From positions 186,001 to 250,000 of the forward strand of contig WFMF01000207.1 in NCBI GenBank assembly GCA_011033025.1: a stretch of 64,000 nucleotides of DNA. Reading direction: 5' to 3'. Position numbers and translations under genes: made by a program. Positions within the stretch are counted from its first letter, which is position 1, and each line of letters starts with the position of its first letter. This document shows positions 44,948 to 56,029 of this stretch, in pieces. This DNA is from Beroe forskalii (taxonomy: Eukaryota; Ctenophora; Nuda; Beroida; Beroidae). The notes below the pieces were generated by a model. That model ran no database searches. It saw only the letters and a list, made by a program, of their open reading frames with translations, and was not told the DNA's origin.

Positions 44948-47917
44948 CCAGGTTCTGATGATTCGGGCACCATACCGTTAAATCAGAACATCGGTGAGAT
45001 TCCCTGGAACGGAGCTTCGTTGCTGCTCCCGAGGCCGTAGTCTGTAGATTAGCTTGCTAATACTACAGCGATGGTGCGTTAAGACCAGAAGCAACAAGTA
45101 GGCTGCCAACTTATGCTCTTGGAGTATAAGAACAATGTGCAACCTAACAGACTAGCGCTGTATCAGCCATTAGTCTTTTCTCTTAAAGTCAATAGTTCTT
45201 TGTGCTTTCAGCCGGATGAGAACTAAAAATCCTCCAGATCTACCAGTGAGGTCCCAATCTGTCACACTAAATTCAAGTGATATTGGGGAATTTTGTTCAG
45301 CAGTTTGAAGTAGGGCTTCTTTGCCCTGCGGAAGCTCTGCCAAAATTTTAAATTTCACTACTCAAAAACATAGAATAAATTGAATCTGTACAATCCTCTA
45401 CGAATCATTATAACTTAAATTTGATTGTAGAAAACAGTATTGTCAAGTTAAACACAGAAATATACAAATAACTAGTACAAATATGCATAAGAATATAATT
45501 AATTAATCAAGAAATAATTAATTAATTAACCTTAATTAGTTTAAATGATATACAAGTATATTTACAAAATAAAATAAAAAATAAAAATAAATAATACTGT
45601 ATCAGATTACTAATCCTCTAAAAGTAATCTCTTACTCAGTACTGGGAAAGATATATATATGGAATAAAAATAAACACAAAAAACATGGTTGAGAAAATAA
45701 TGAAATGGTGTAACCAAAACTCACTAGAAATCAGCACACTTAAAACAAAAGTAATTTTCTGGTCTACAACCAGGGAAAATAAACACCCAAAATCAATCAA
45801 ACTTGATGGTCACAAAATTGAGATATCAAAAACAGTAAAATACTTAGGAATAACAATTGATAATAAACTAAAATGGAATGATCACATCGAGAATGTAGTC
45901 AAAAAGAGTAAAAAGGCTCTTTTTGCCACAAAAAGAACAATAGGTAGCAAATGGGGAATATCTCCACAACAAATGCTCTGAATATACAAGACAATCATCA
46001 TACCGATTATAAGTTATGGATCTATTGTTTGGGCAATGAACCTAACAAAATCACAAATAGCTAAAATAACTCCTATACAAACTATGGCACAACATATGAA
46101 AACAAGGTGTAAAATTAGCACTCCCAAAGTACTCCTAAATTTACTCCTTAATGGCACCAATTGAGTTAAAATTAGAAGAAACAGCTTTAAAAAGAGCATT
46201 AACTCTCAAGACTGAAAGACACTGGAACATGAATAACTATAAAAATGAAAAAATACAATCAACACAAGAAATAATTGATTGGAAATTAAAAAATGTGATA
46301 AAAATTGACCCAAACCCAATTTCAGACAAAATTAGTCCTTTCTCAATCTTAAACAAAACATACAAAATCAACATTGAAAACAGGGACAGTATACAAGTGA
46401 AAGAATGTGAATCAAACCTTCTAATCTTCACAGATAGGTCAAAAAAAATGAAAAAGGCAACACAGGAATCGGTATAACATTCAGTGAAGAAGAAATAAAT
46501 GAGGTAGCAGAACCACTCCCAACACACACCAGCATTTACCAAGCAGAAGCAATTGCCATATGGAAAGCTAGCGAAATCATACGAAACAAAAACTTAAGTA
46601 ATTTAAATATCGAATTCTACTCAGATTCACAAGCAGTACTTAAGTCTCTAATGAACAAACATACAAAAAATGAATTAATAAAAATGTGCCATAACTCACT
46701 TAATGAGCTTGGAGGAAATAACACAGTCAATCTCAACTGGATACCTGGCCACGTAGGTCATGAAGGAAATGAAATAGCTGACTACCTTGCTAAGAAAGGT
46801 TCCCTAAAACAAGTATCAAATCCGCTATATAATAAAGCACCATTCACAACATTTATTAATATCATTAACAAACACTACCATAGATCAATAGAAAACAGAT
46901 ATATATATAGTGATATAAGCTGTGAGGCTAAGATACTTACATCTGGTTTAGTCAAAGCTTATAAATACAGGACAAATAAAATGACAAACAAAATCTTAAC
47001 ACTAAACTATGAGAAAATAAGTACTTTAATTAAAATATTATCCAATCATAACAACCTAAACTATCACATGACAAAAACAAAACAGAGTTATAATGAACAC
47101 TGTGAATACTGTACAGAAGTAATGAAATACGTTGACTACAACTGGGAAGAGAACTGCCTAAAAACAGCGCATCATATACTGTGTAAATGCTCTTATTTCA
47201 GCAATAAAAAGAAAAAGAAATATTCAACAAATACCAATTTGATAGCATTGACGATCTGCAAAGTAGTCATCTAATCAAAAAAAATGATAAAATTTTTCAA
47301 CAACACCAATATTTTGAAAGAAAGCCACAAATAAAAAAAAAGCCTTTCCCCCAACAGAACACTATCTCACAAAACTAACAAACGTAGAAGCACACCTACA
47401 CAAGGTAATAATAATAAAAGACGACGATACACCAGCTGATTCAAGAAAATAATGGAAGGAGAGCAGGAGGGTCCTGACATTTCGATAATCACCACTCAAA
47501 ATGAAATCCGTACCACTTTTTAAATACACTTATGTTACCGAAGGCAACCCAGCTCACGCCTTCAAAACTACACTTACCTTTATGACTTTTGACCGACCCA
47601 TGGCAATGTGGACAGAGAGAGTAAATCTATTTTCTGTGCTTTGGACAGGGATATAGTTGACTCAAACTGTAGTGTGCAGCAGTAAAAGGCGGCTTGTCTG
47701 GCCTAACACCCGGACCCCCATTGCTCAGTGAAGTTCACCAAGCCAATGTCACTGAAATGCTGTTCCCAATAAAGCCAGAGCACCCAGTGGGTACCAGTGG
47801 CAACTTGCCGTCGCTATAAGTGGTGTCCCGTGGCCCCAGTGCTGGCAGTGCCCTTAAAATTTACTGTCCCCTTACTTCCGAGTTTGGGGAACCTACAATA
47901 CAATACAATACAATACA
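44948..47917 (+). mobile_element. LINE insertion (RT thumb + RNase H), 13-bp TSD
   Basis: ATACTCGATAGCA flanks both ends (44935-44947 and 47918-47930). The 3' end is a (ACAAT)n tail (about 47890-47917). Coding remnants run from 45685 to 47274 with stops and frame shifts: a reverse-transcriptase thumb (WCNQNSLEISTLKTKVIF, VKYLGITIDNKLKW) and an RNase H domain with TDRS, YQAEAIAI, FYSDSQAVLKSL and WIPGHVGHEGNEIADYLAKK. The endonuclease and RT palm are missing, yet there is about 700 bases of other sequence before the thumb, so the copy is internally deleted rather than simply 5'-truncated. RNase H points to an I/Jockey-group LINE. The copy is inactive. Confidence 0.8.
45685..47274 (+). pseudogene. 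Broken LINE ORF2 C-terminal part
   Basis: The frame is open at 45685-45981, stops, and resumes at 46151-46477 and 46651-47274 with a shift near the A-run at 46441-46450. The four RNase H catalytic positions are still visible: D in TDRS (normally TDGS), E in QAEA, D in YSDS and D in NEIAD. A Cys/His cluster follows near 47095-47190 (HCEYC, HHILCKC), a feature of some I-group LINEs. Confidence 0.75.
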
Positions 47918-48199
47918 ATACTCGATAGCAAAAATTTGAACTCATTTTGGAGGGGGATTATTAATTATAAAAAGGTGTTTAGAGTTGCAAATATTTCATA
48001 TTTAACTTTTGAAGCTGGTATTATACCAGCTCTATCATAAATTGATAACATTATAGCATCATATTTTTGATCAAATGGCAGCAATTGCGTGATTGTTGCC
48101 TGTAGTATGAAATGGGAAGTTTTTTATGTAAAAAGACGTGGGAGCTAGAGGTAGGAGGCAAAGGAGTAAGAGGGAGAGAATGGGTAAAGGAGCTCGTTA

Positions 48200-48398
48200 C
48201 CTTAGGAGGTGTATTTATGGAGGTTGTAATTTGGGGATTTTTCGGAAAAATCTCCATATTTTTACCCACCATGACAGTTCAAAATGACGTCATTATCATG
48301 TGTTAACTAGAGTAATGACTCGAGAAAGATCCCCAAATTACAACCTACCAAATTTGTAAACACCAAAATTTTATTCCACATAAATACACCTCCTAAGG
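48200..48398. mobile_element. 199-bp MITE, TA target
   Basis: CCTTAGGAGGTGTATTTATG pairs with its complement at the right end; inner blocks GTTGTAATTTGGGGAT and ATCCCCAAATTACAAC also pair. TA flanks both sides (48198-48199 and 48399-48400), as for Tc1/mariner MITEs. Confidence 0.65.
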
Positions 48399-48807
48399 TA
48401 AATTAAATTATTTTCGACTGATTCTGTGGCTGGAACTGCTGCCCCCTGCTTGAGGAACATATTATTATTGAATCATGGAGAATTGGTACCAGGCTTAACT
48501 GATGTTAGAACCATGAACTTGTCTCAACGGGTTTCAAAGGAAACAGACGTTCAGACAACCTAATTATAAATGGCAAGAGTCAAGATGATAAGTCAAGATG
48601 GTAAATCAAAATGACTCCGTAAAATTTATCTCAAGTTGAGTATAACTAATAATATCTTTTTTTTATATATTTTTTAAGTAGAAATCTCCGAAAAATTAGT
48701 GCATATGATCCGAGCACAACGCGAGGCTTAAAAGCTTTATTTTTTGTTCACTGCATTCCTGACCAATCAGTTTATATTATGCTCTCGAACTACACTCGGC
48801 GCCTTAT

Positions 48808-48919
48808 AAGTTTACCCATAGGGTCGCAAAATCGTCAAGACATTGACCAATCAGCGAACGGGTTTGCAGTCAACTTGCGCGCTGATTGGCCAATGTCAAA
48901 TGGACCTGTGGGTAAACTA
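48808..48919. repeat. Imperfect hairpin with ATTGGCCAAT-like stem
   Basis: AGTTTACCCATAGG pairs with CCTGTGGGTAAACT, and GACATTGACCAATCAGCG with CGCTGATTGGCCAATGTC. No target duplication is obvious. Confidence 0.55.
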
Positions 48920-49779
48920 ATATGCTCACGAACTACCATTGTTAGCAATTTCCCTTCTGTCAGAGCCACCAGTTGAAATACCACTAATTTTAGTAGTAAT
49001 AACGTGAGAGTATATAGGATTATTATTATAAGTATTAGTGAAATTACGTTGGTCTCTGGTGAGCGAAAGAAGATACGCGAGTTCGTAACAAGTAACTGTG
49101 ATAGAGTACAATTACATAAAACAGTAATAACAGTCTCGTAGATCACAGAGGTCTCACCGATAGCACTGCCTCAAATTGCTTTATAGAGTTCCCTTCAAGC
49201 CTCCCCTTGTAGTACACTCCTTGTAGTGTCGTCCCGAGAGAAAAGCTCTAGCTAAAGCTGCCTCCCGTGTCCTGGGATTATTAAACCCAGCACAGAGCGA
49301 CTATTGCTCACGTGAGCACGTGTTCTACTTTGGTTGGTTCCAACCCTATGATTGGACCCTATTGCTTTGTGTCTCATCGTGATTGGTTCTCCTTCAGTTG
49401 CTTTGAAACTGCTAAATTCTCAAATACGCTCGATTCCAATATTATTGATTGATGTTGACCTCTTAGAATCGGTCCGAAGAGAATATATTTATTTCCAATT
49501 GTCTGAACTCAATTTCTTTGGCGCCTAACCCTTGTAAAACAAAGGATTGATTATTTTAAGAGTTTCTTCTATAGCGAATTGACTGAAGCAGAATTGGCGC
49601 ACCGTGTAATTGCAAAATATAATAAGCTCTAAGTTTAATAATATTAATAGCAAAATATTACTGAGAGTGTAGAGATTAAATGGGTCCAGTTCATAGCTTT
49701 GTCAACAATCTAAATTGGTGTACGCATTTGAGACTAAAATGTAGTGCTCAAAATTTTAACACCACCCTCCCGCTTTTTC

Positions 49780-50665
49780 TTTAGCTGACACTCCCTTCCG
49801 TATTTTTGTTTCACGGGGACACCCTGTTTGGGGGGATTGTGCCGAGAGCTAAATGGTTGAACCACATGCCTATTTTTTTACCTAACTGGTAAGCCAAAAT
49901 TTTGACACACCCACCCACCAGATAGGTTCTTACCACCAGATAAGTTCTTACCACCAATAAGTTCTTACCCTAATTGGTTGGTCAAAATCGACGACAACCA
50001 CCCACCTAATTAATGTTGATTTCATACTGTTATATTATGATGTTATGATCTCAATTAAATATCATAAATTATCGAGACTTAATTCCGTATGGCTGAACGT
50101 ACATTTCTTCTCCCATCTCATGATTATCACTTGCAATCCTATTTTAAACTTTTGAGGTTCCAAACCAAACAACTTTCTGTTCAATATAGCTATATAGTTC
50201 TACATCACAACCAACACACTATCGATACGGCAGTACCACGAAAATAACACAGAATCATAATAAAGAATGAACAGTACCTATTAATTTCACTATCATTCGA
50301 GTGCCTATGCCATAAAACCCATCAACGTTATGGTTAGACGACAGGTTTATAGATTATAGTTCGAAATTGATAAGGTCACATAATGTTGACTATTGAGTTA
50401 TTGATTATGTGTGAGTGATAAATATGTACAAAATACAGTATACATGGCAATCAAAGCACAACTCACTTTCTTGTATCATGCGTTTAGGTCTGAAAACAGC
50501 CACTTAGGTAACCGAATCTAACTGGTTCAATGGTTGGGTGGGCTTTTTTGGCAGACAATTTTATCAGTTAGGTTCGAGACCCTAACTGGTCGAGCCCGCT
50601 GGGTCACCCACCCCTTAACTGGTATGTGGTCCAACCATTTAGCTCCCGCCCCCACCACCTGTCTA
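49780..50665. repeat. Inverted repeat with GAGCTAAATGGTTG ends
   Basis: GAGCTAAATGGTTGAACCACA (about 49848) recurs inverted at about 50625-50647, and several CCCACCCACC/TTACC words are shared in inverse order. The arms are diverged. Between them are three copies of an AGTTCTTACCACCA unit (49920-49970). Confidence 0.5.
50510..50595 (+). repeat. tRNA-like Pol III promoter (SINE or tRNA relic)
   Basis: TGGTTCAATGG (50523-50533) fits box A and GGTTCGAGACC (50571-50581) fits box B, 48 bases apart. The T-arm-like stem CAGTTAGG/CCTAACTG is perfect. A T6 run lies between the boxes. A full cloverleaf cannot be drawn, so it is not called a tRNA gene. Confidence 0.45.
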
Positions 50666-50759
50666 TGGTATTTGTTATTTATAATTATTAGCGACCCAGT
50701 GATGAATTGTAGAATGAGGGGGATTCGATGTGGAGGTTGGAGGATTGATGTCTGCCGCA

Positions 50760-51255
50760 GCTAGTGGAAGGGTAGTGGAAGGGTAGTGGAAGGGGAGAGG
50801 GAGGGGTAGGTGGGAAGGAAAGGTGGGAGAGGGAAGGTAGTGGAAGGAGAGGAGGTGAGGGGGAAGGGGGAGGGGGATGGTGGGAAGGGAAGGTGGGAAG
50901 GGAAGGTGGGAAGGGTGGGGGAAGGGAGGGAGGGGGATGGGTAGTGGGGGAGGTGGGGAGGGAACGAGGGAAGGAAAGGTGGGAGGGGAGGGTGGGAGGG
51001 GGAGGTTGGAAGGGAGTGTGGGAGGGGAAGGTGGGAAGGGAAGGGAGTGTGGGAGGGGAAGGTGGGAGGAGAAGGGAGTGTGGGAGGGGAAGGTGGGAAG
51101 GGAAGGGAGTGTGGGAGGGGGAGGTTGGAAGGGAGTGTGGGAGGGGAAGGGAGTACGGGAGGGGAAGATGGGAAGGAAAGGTGGGAGGGGGAAGTTGGAA
51201 AGGAGTGTGGGAGGGGAAGGGAGTACGGGAGGGGAAGGTGGGAAGGGAACGTAGG
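50760..51255 (+). repeat. ~490-bp polypurine tract (GGGAAGG/GGGAGG repeats)
   Basis: Almost every base on the plus strand is G or A, with repeats of GGGAAGGGAAGGTGGGA and GGAGTGTGGGAGGGG. It lies about 270 bases upstream of the TSP1/PLAT-like gene. Such mirror-rich homopurine DNA can form triplexes. The long frames across it on both strands are low complexity and not genes. Confidence 0.85.
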
Positions 51256-51521
51256 AGGTCAGGGATGACATCATCTGAGCTTGTGGAAGAGGAGGAGGGA
51301 AAGGTGGAGAGGGTCGTTCATTTCTCAAAAGTAATCAAAAACATTGCCTTAACACATGGGATGAAGGCTCATATGATTGAAATAACACCGTTCCCTCTTG
51401 GAACATCATTCCATGAGAAATTACAAAAGCAGGCAATAAAGTCTCTAAATTCAATGAATATTGCGCATATAACTCTGAAGGTCTTTATTTCTTTTGATTC
51501 TCGCGATTTCCTACAACCACG

Positions 51522-52763
51522 ATGATCTACAAGAAACTCCTACTGGTTACAGCAACGATACAACTCCTTGAGCTATGTTATAGTGATGGACTTGGTGGAG
51601 CTTACTGCAAATTCTCTGACATAAAGCTCGTCGCTCTCTTCAAACAGTTCGAGGGAAGATGTCTGATGCAAGGGTATGAAACTACTTTATCAGGGTGCAG
51701 GTCACAAGGTGACTCTACACAACTCGACGAGCAGGGGATACAGAAATGTAAGAAGTTCGAGAGGCAACTTGAAAGATGCGAAGTGGGTTGTGAAGGTGGA
51801 TGGGGTGACTGGGGTGACTGGTCTTCATGCTCTGGAATGTGTGGTGGAGGGCAAAGGAGCAGGAAACGATCGTGTGACAACCCCACTCCGATTTATGACG
51901 GAAAAGACTGCGATGGGGAAAATGTGCAGACAGAGCAATGCAACACACAGGCCTGTTCAGTGGATGGAGGATGGGGAAGCTGGAGCAGTTGGTCTTCCTG
52001 TTCTGAAAACTGTGGTGGAGGGCAAAGGAGCAGGAAACGAAGTTGTGACAGCCCCAGGCCTGCTAATGGAGGAAAGCAATGTAGTGGAGATAATGTGCAG
52101 ACTGGACAATGTAATACACAGACCTGTGGAGTAAAGTACACAATCGCTCACAAAACTGGAAATGGGGCGACTGACACTGGAGGATATGCGGGATACATGT
52201 TCACCATTATTGGTACAAGAGGGGAAACCAGTTCACATGACTGTCAAGCAAGAAGATACAAAACTGTCATTGGAGGCTGCACTTTTTATGATACTGCAGG
52301 CATCGGGGAAATCAAAGCTGTAAAAATACACAATGCAGGAGACAGGTATTGGCGTTTTGAATGGCTCACAGTCAATGGTCTTCAAGCCGGAACCCAAGGT
52401 TTGCATAGAGGTGGAACAGAAGTGCTTCCTCTCCACAATGATCGGGACTCACATCGGTATGATATCGCATTTAAAACTGGAAGTGGAGCTACAGATCGAG
52501 GACAATATAAAGGATATATTTTCACCATAATTGGCACAAAAGGAAGAACCACTCCGCATGAGTGTACATCAAACAGAGATCATGGTACACTTGGAGGGTG
52601 CACTATTTATGATAATGTAGATGTAGGAAAAATTACACAGGTCAAGATACAAAGTTCAAATGCCCAGTATTGGAGTTTCGAGTGGCTCACAATCAATGGT
52701 GATCGATTTGGGAGAGGGGCTGTGTGGAGAGGGGGAACAAAATACATTAGTTCCTCCACCTGA
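51522..52763 (+). CDS. Secreted protein with two TSP1 and two PLAT-like repeats
   Basis: A single frame of 413 residues. Residues 1-21 form a signal peptide (KKLLLVTATIQLLELCYS). Residues 22-90 are a Cys-containing N-terminal region. Two thrombospondin type 1 repeats follow (about 94-145 and 151-202), with WGDWSSCSGMCGGGQRSRKR and WSSWSSCSENCGGGQRSRKR; the WxxW and six-Cys patterns are intact. Two homologous ~95-residue repeats follow (204-300 and 312-407): YTIAHKTGNGATDTGG and YDIAFKTGSGATDRGQ, each ending in W-FEWLT-NG. The GATD start and final W-F-WL strand resemble PLAT/LH2 domains. No transmembrane segment is seen, so an extracellular, possibly lectin-like or matrix protein is inferred. 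An AATAAA lies at 52993, 230 bases after the stop. The domain combination is not one I know. Confidence 0.85.
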   Translation: MIYKKLLLVTATIQLLELCYSDGLGGAYCKFSDIKLVALFKQFEGRCLMQGYETTLSGCRSQGDSTQLDEQGIQKCKKFERQLERCEVGCEGGWGDWGDWSSCSGMCGGGQRSRKRSCDNPTPIYDGKDCDGENVQTEQCNTQACSVDGGWGSWSSWSSCSENCGGGQRSRKRSCDSPRPANGGKQCSGDNVQTGQCNTQTCGVKYTIAHKTGNGATDTGGYAGYMFTIIGTRGETSSHDCQARRYKTVIGGCTFYDTAGIGEIKAVKIHNAGDRYWRFEWLTVNGLQAGTQGLHRGGTEVLPLHNDRDSHRYDIAFKTGSGATDRGQYKGYIFTIIGTKGRTTPHECTSNRDHGTLGGCTIYDNVDVGKITQVKIQSSNAQYWSFEWLTINGDRFGRGAVWRGGTKYISSST

Positions 52764-53286
52764 TTGAATATTGTGATTGTCAAACTCTTTGGGATGGACA
52801 TACGACTCATACGCAGCTTTACATTCCACAAAGAAGATTGAAGATATCAGTATTTCAATTTCAATTCTTTTTCTTATCACTATTTTTGGGGATTATTGCA
52901 TTAGCTAATTGAGTTTTATTTGGCCTTAATATCTACAAATATCATCAAATTTACATAATACTAGTGCGTTTCATAATGATTTGCATGTAAGCAATAAATG
53001 CCTGTCAGAATAATGAAACTGAAAAACGACTATCACAACTTGTAATATGAACCAATGTGGTATTTGCTGCTCGGCAAGGTTCTAGGAGCTTTAGAGGATT
53101 TTAAACTGATAATAAAGTACTGGAGCATGTTATGCCGCCATCACCTGTATCCTCTAGAGTGATAGAAATCACTCTATATCTTATGTGCTAACAAGTTAGA
53201 CTCATGAGGACTTCACCATGTTGTAGAGCTTAAAATTTGATTTAAAAGAAGTAAAGCGAACTAATAAAATTTTCATTTTTTAGAGA
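52764..53286. other. 3' flank of the TSP1/PLAT-like gene
   Basis: AT-rich with polyadenylation signals at 52993 and about 53260. Nothing else recognised. Confidence 0.4.
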
Positions 53287-53780
53287 AAGGGCTTGGTCCC
53301 CGAAAGTCCAAAGTCGAAATTGCCAAGTCAAAGCCTCCTGAACGGTTTTGGGTCATTCCCCCCTTTAAAACCTTCAAACCCTTTGGCTCATTTGGTTCTC
53401 ATCCTTCCATTTGAAAATTATGGAAGGCCCATTTTGTCTGGTGAAATCAGCCAAAATTGGACACTGGGACTTATAAAAGTTCAAGGTTTGAGTCATTTAC
53501 GCAATTTTAAAATTTTCGATTTTGTGACGAAAAGGGCGTGGCCCGGCGTCCCCGAAAGTCCAAAGTCGCCAAAAATTTGCACAAGTCATCTCCCCAATGC
53601 CCTACAACCCTGAACCGGTTTTGGAGTCATTCACCACCTTTAAACCCTTCAAAATCCCCGTTCTCATTTGGTTCTCATTTGGTTCTCATCCTTTCCACGA
53701 CCTTTCCAAATCCTTTCCAAATGGGCGAATTCACTTACTCCGACGACGCGCAAAAACACGATTTTTTCTGAAATCGAATT
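53287..53780 (+). repeat. Two tandem copies of a ~245-bp unit
   Basis: Both copies run GTCCCCGAAAGTCCAAAGTC, GGTTTTGG(A)GTCATTC, CCTTTAAAACCTTCAAACCC and CTCATTTGGTTCTCATCC. Copy 2 begins near 53530. No gene assigned. Confidence 0.7.
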
Positions 53781-53907
53781 TTATAAAAACGAATTCTGAT
53801 GTTGGCGTACATGAAACACCATACTTATGAGCCATGTAATATATATTATTCCCAATGTCATACGGTGATACTATTTCATGATATTTTGTTATTGAATTCC
53901 TAAAATA

Positions 53908-54912
53908 TCGCCGGCTGAGTTCAAAACAATCTGAGTGCAAAAAAATCCTATCTCCATTTTTTGTGTACAGCCTCCTGAAAGGCCCCTCTACCCTTTAGAA
54001 TCGATTTCAATATCATAGCATGCTATTTAGGCATGTTATACAATTTTGAAAATTATCTTAAATCCACCTTTTAAATATTTTGAGTGTAAGAAAAGCCTAA
54101 GGTACCTTAAGATAATTGATAGATTGATATGCAAAATAATTGATTCCAACCAAGGAGATAGGATACTTTATCCTTGACAAGTATCCTATATTCCAGTCAT
54201 GTTAGAATATTTTTGTCGGTCGTTCTACTTAACACCTATATTAAATTTGGAGATAGGATACCTAGATGCAAAACATCTTAAGCAAAACTTTTACACAGCA
54301 TTGTAATACGTAATAGTGTTATTATTGTCCCATTAATACTTAAAAGCTTACCTTTAACCTAAAGCTTGAAAAGACTAGGTACGGTATGATTACTCTATCT
54401 ATATTCCAATAAGCATCATGGACAAGACAGGTATGTTCTTTTTAAAGTTTTAAAAAGGTCGCAGGTGTAACTTTGTTCTTTGATAATGAGACTGGGGCAC
54501 TTCGATGGGTCTGTTAAGTGTTGTGCCTTGTGGTACAACCAGGTTATCAATCTCTCCTGAGGCTTATATCACTCGACTTCACCAAAGGGTATTCAAATAA
54601 ACGACCCCACTCGGATGGCACCTCGTGGAATTAAAACGGATAACCACTCTACCTCAATTCATAAGTAGTTCATGAGGGAGAGTGTCGTGTTAGCAATCAA
54701 CAGGTTGCTGGTTTGATTCCCACCCTGACTACTGAGAGGGTTCTTACCTACAAACGCACACGGTTCACTCAACTGTGGGGGATTGTAGCCCAAAAAAACC
54801 TAGCCCAAGATCCCAAATTTAGGGTAGGGCTTGTTTTTTTAAATGTTTTTTTAGGTTTGGATTTTTTGAACTTTACGGACATTTCACATCAATGTGTTAT
54901 TTGTGTTACTCA
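53908..54912 (+). repeat. Repeat A, copy 2 (inverted, with empty site)
   Basis: This is the reverse complement of 1-893 plus 2143-2260, without the ORF1 insert. It includes a tRNA-like box A (TAGTTCATGAGG at 54666) and box B (GGTTTGATTCC at 54710-54720), and GGAGATAGGATA-type motifs near 53948, 54159, 54183 and 54248. Its right end is interrupted by the Merlin-type element at 54921. Confidence 0.8.
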
Positions 54913-54939
54913 CATGTTCTGGTAATTTGGTAATCTGTC

Positions 54940-55620
54940 GACGCACACTTACCGGTCGGTTAACGGTCGGTTATCGGTCGGTTACCGGTCAGTTAATGGT
55001 CGGTTAACGGTCGGTTAACGGACGGTTACCGCCCACGGACAGTTACCGGTCGGTTAACGGACACTTAACGGACGGACAGTTACCGGTCGGTTATCGGTCG
55101 GTTACCGGTCACTTAACGGACGGTTACCGCCCACGGACAGTTACCGGTTGGTTAACGGTCGGTTACCGGTCACTTGACGGTCGGTTAACGGACGGTTACC
55201 GCCCACAGACAGTTACCGGTCCTTTAACGGTCGGTTAACGGTCACTTAACGGACGGTTACCGCCCACGGACAGTTACCGGTCGGTTAACGGTCGGTTACC
55301 GGTCACTGAACGGTCGGTTACCGGTCACTGAACGGTCGGTTAACGCCCACAGACAGTTACCGGTCCTTTAACGGTCACTTAACGGTCGGTTAACGGACGG
55401 TTAACGCCCACGAGCAGTAACCGGTCGGTTAGCGGTCGGTAACCGATCACTTAACGGTCGGTTAACGGACGGTTAGCGCCCACGGACAGTTACCGGTCGG
55501 TTACCGGTCACTTAACGGTCGGTTAACGGACGGTTACCGCACACGGACAGTTACCGGTCGGTTACCGGTCATTTAACGGTCGGTTAACGAACGGTTACCG
55601 CCCAAGGTCAGTTACTGGTC
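54940..55620 (+). repeat. Left TIR minisatellite (CGGTCGGTTA words)
   Basis: Words TTACCGGTCGGTTAACGG and GGACGGTTACCGCCCACGG alternate in a higher-order period of about 60-90 bases. The same words in reverse complement form the right TIR. Confidence 0.85.
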
Positions 55621-56029
55621 GCCAAAGGCCGTTTTAAGCATCTCAATTATTTTTCCAGACCCTCAAACCCCCTCTCTTCAGTCAGCAATTGCAAACCCTC
55701 TCTCCATTCGGATGCTACATGATTATGTAATTAGTTAAAGACCAATTTTAATGCTTTAATGGCACTTATTAGATGGTGATGTATAATATATTTCCATTGA
55801 CAAACACCTTATAAATATAGTATATGGCACATCGTTTAACTGATGAGTAAGAAATTGCCATCAGTTTATCATGGTTAAGTGAATGTTGCACTAAGTAGGA
55901 AATTTTAACATTTAAATTATATGAATTAGCCAGGCCCCATTACGCCGCATCAGCTAATAAAACAAAGTTTAAATCAATTATACGGTAAAATACGATATTA
56001 TATATCTTAATCAAAAATTCGTCTCATCA

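Noticed and set aside
50675..51525. Long Pro-rich (minus) and Gly/Arg/Glu-rich (plus) frames
   Set aside because: They arise from the polypurine tract and overlap each other in several frames.
53293..53830. Plus-strand frames of 77-106 residues in the 245-bp tandem repeat
   Set aside because: The two copies are open in different frames and show no conserved protein; the repeat explains them.
54664..54733. Functional tRNA gene in repeat A copy 2
   Set aside because: Box A and box B are similar and AGTAGTT/GACTACT can pair, but the T-stem does not pair and the arms are out of register by three bases; read as a tRNA-derived promoter only.
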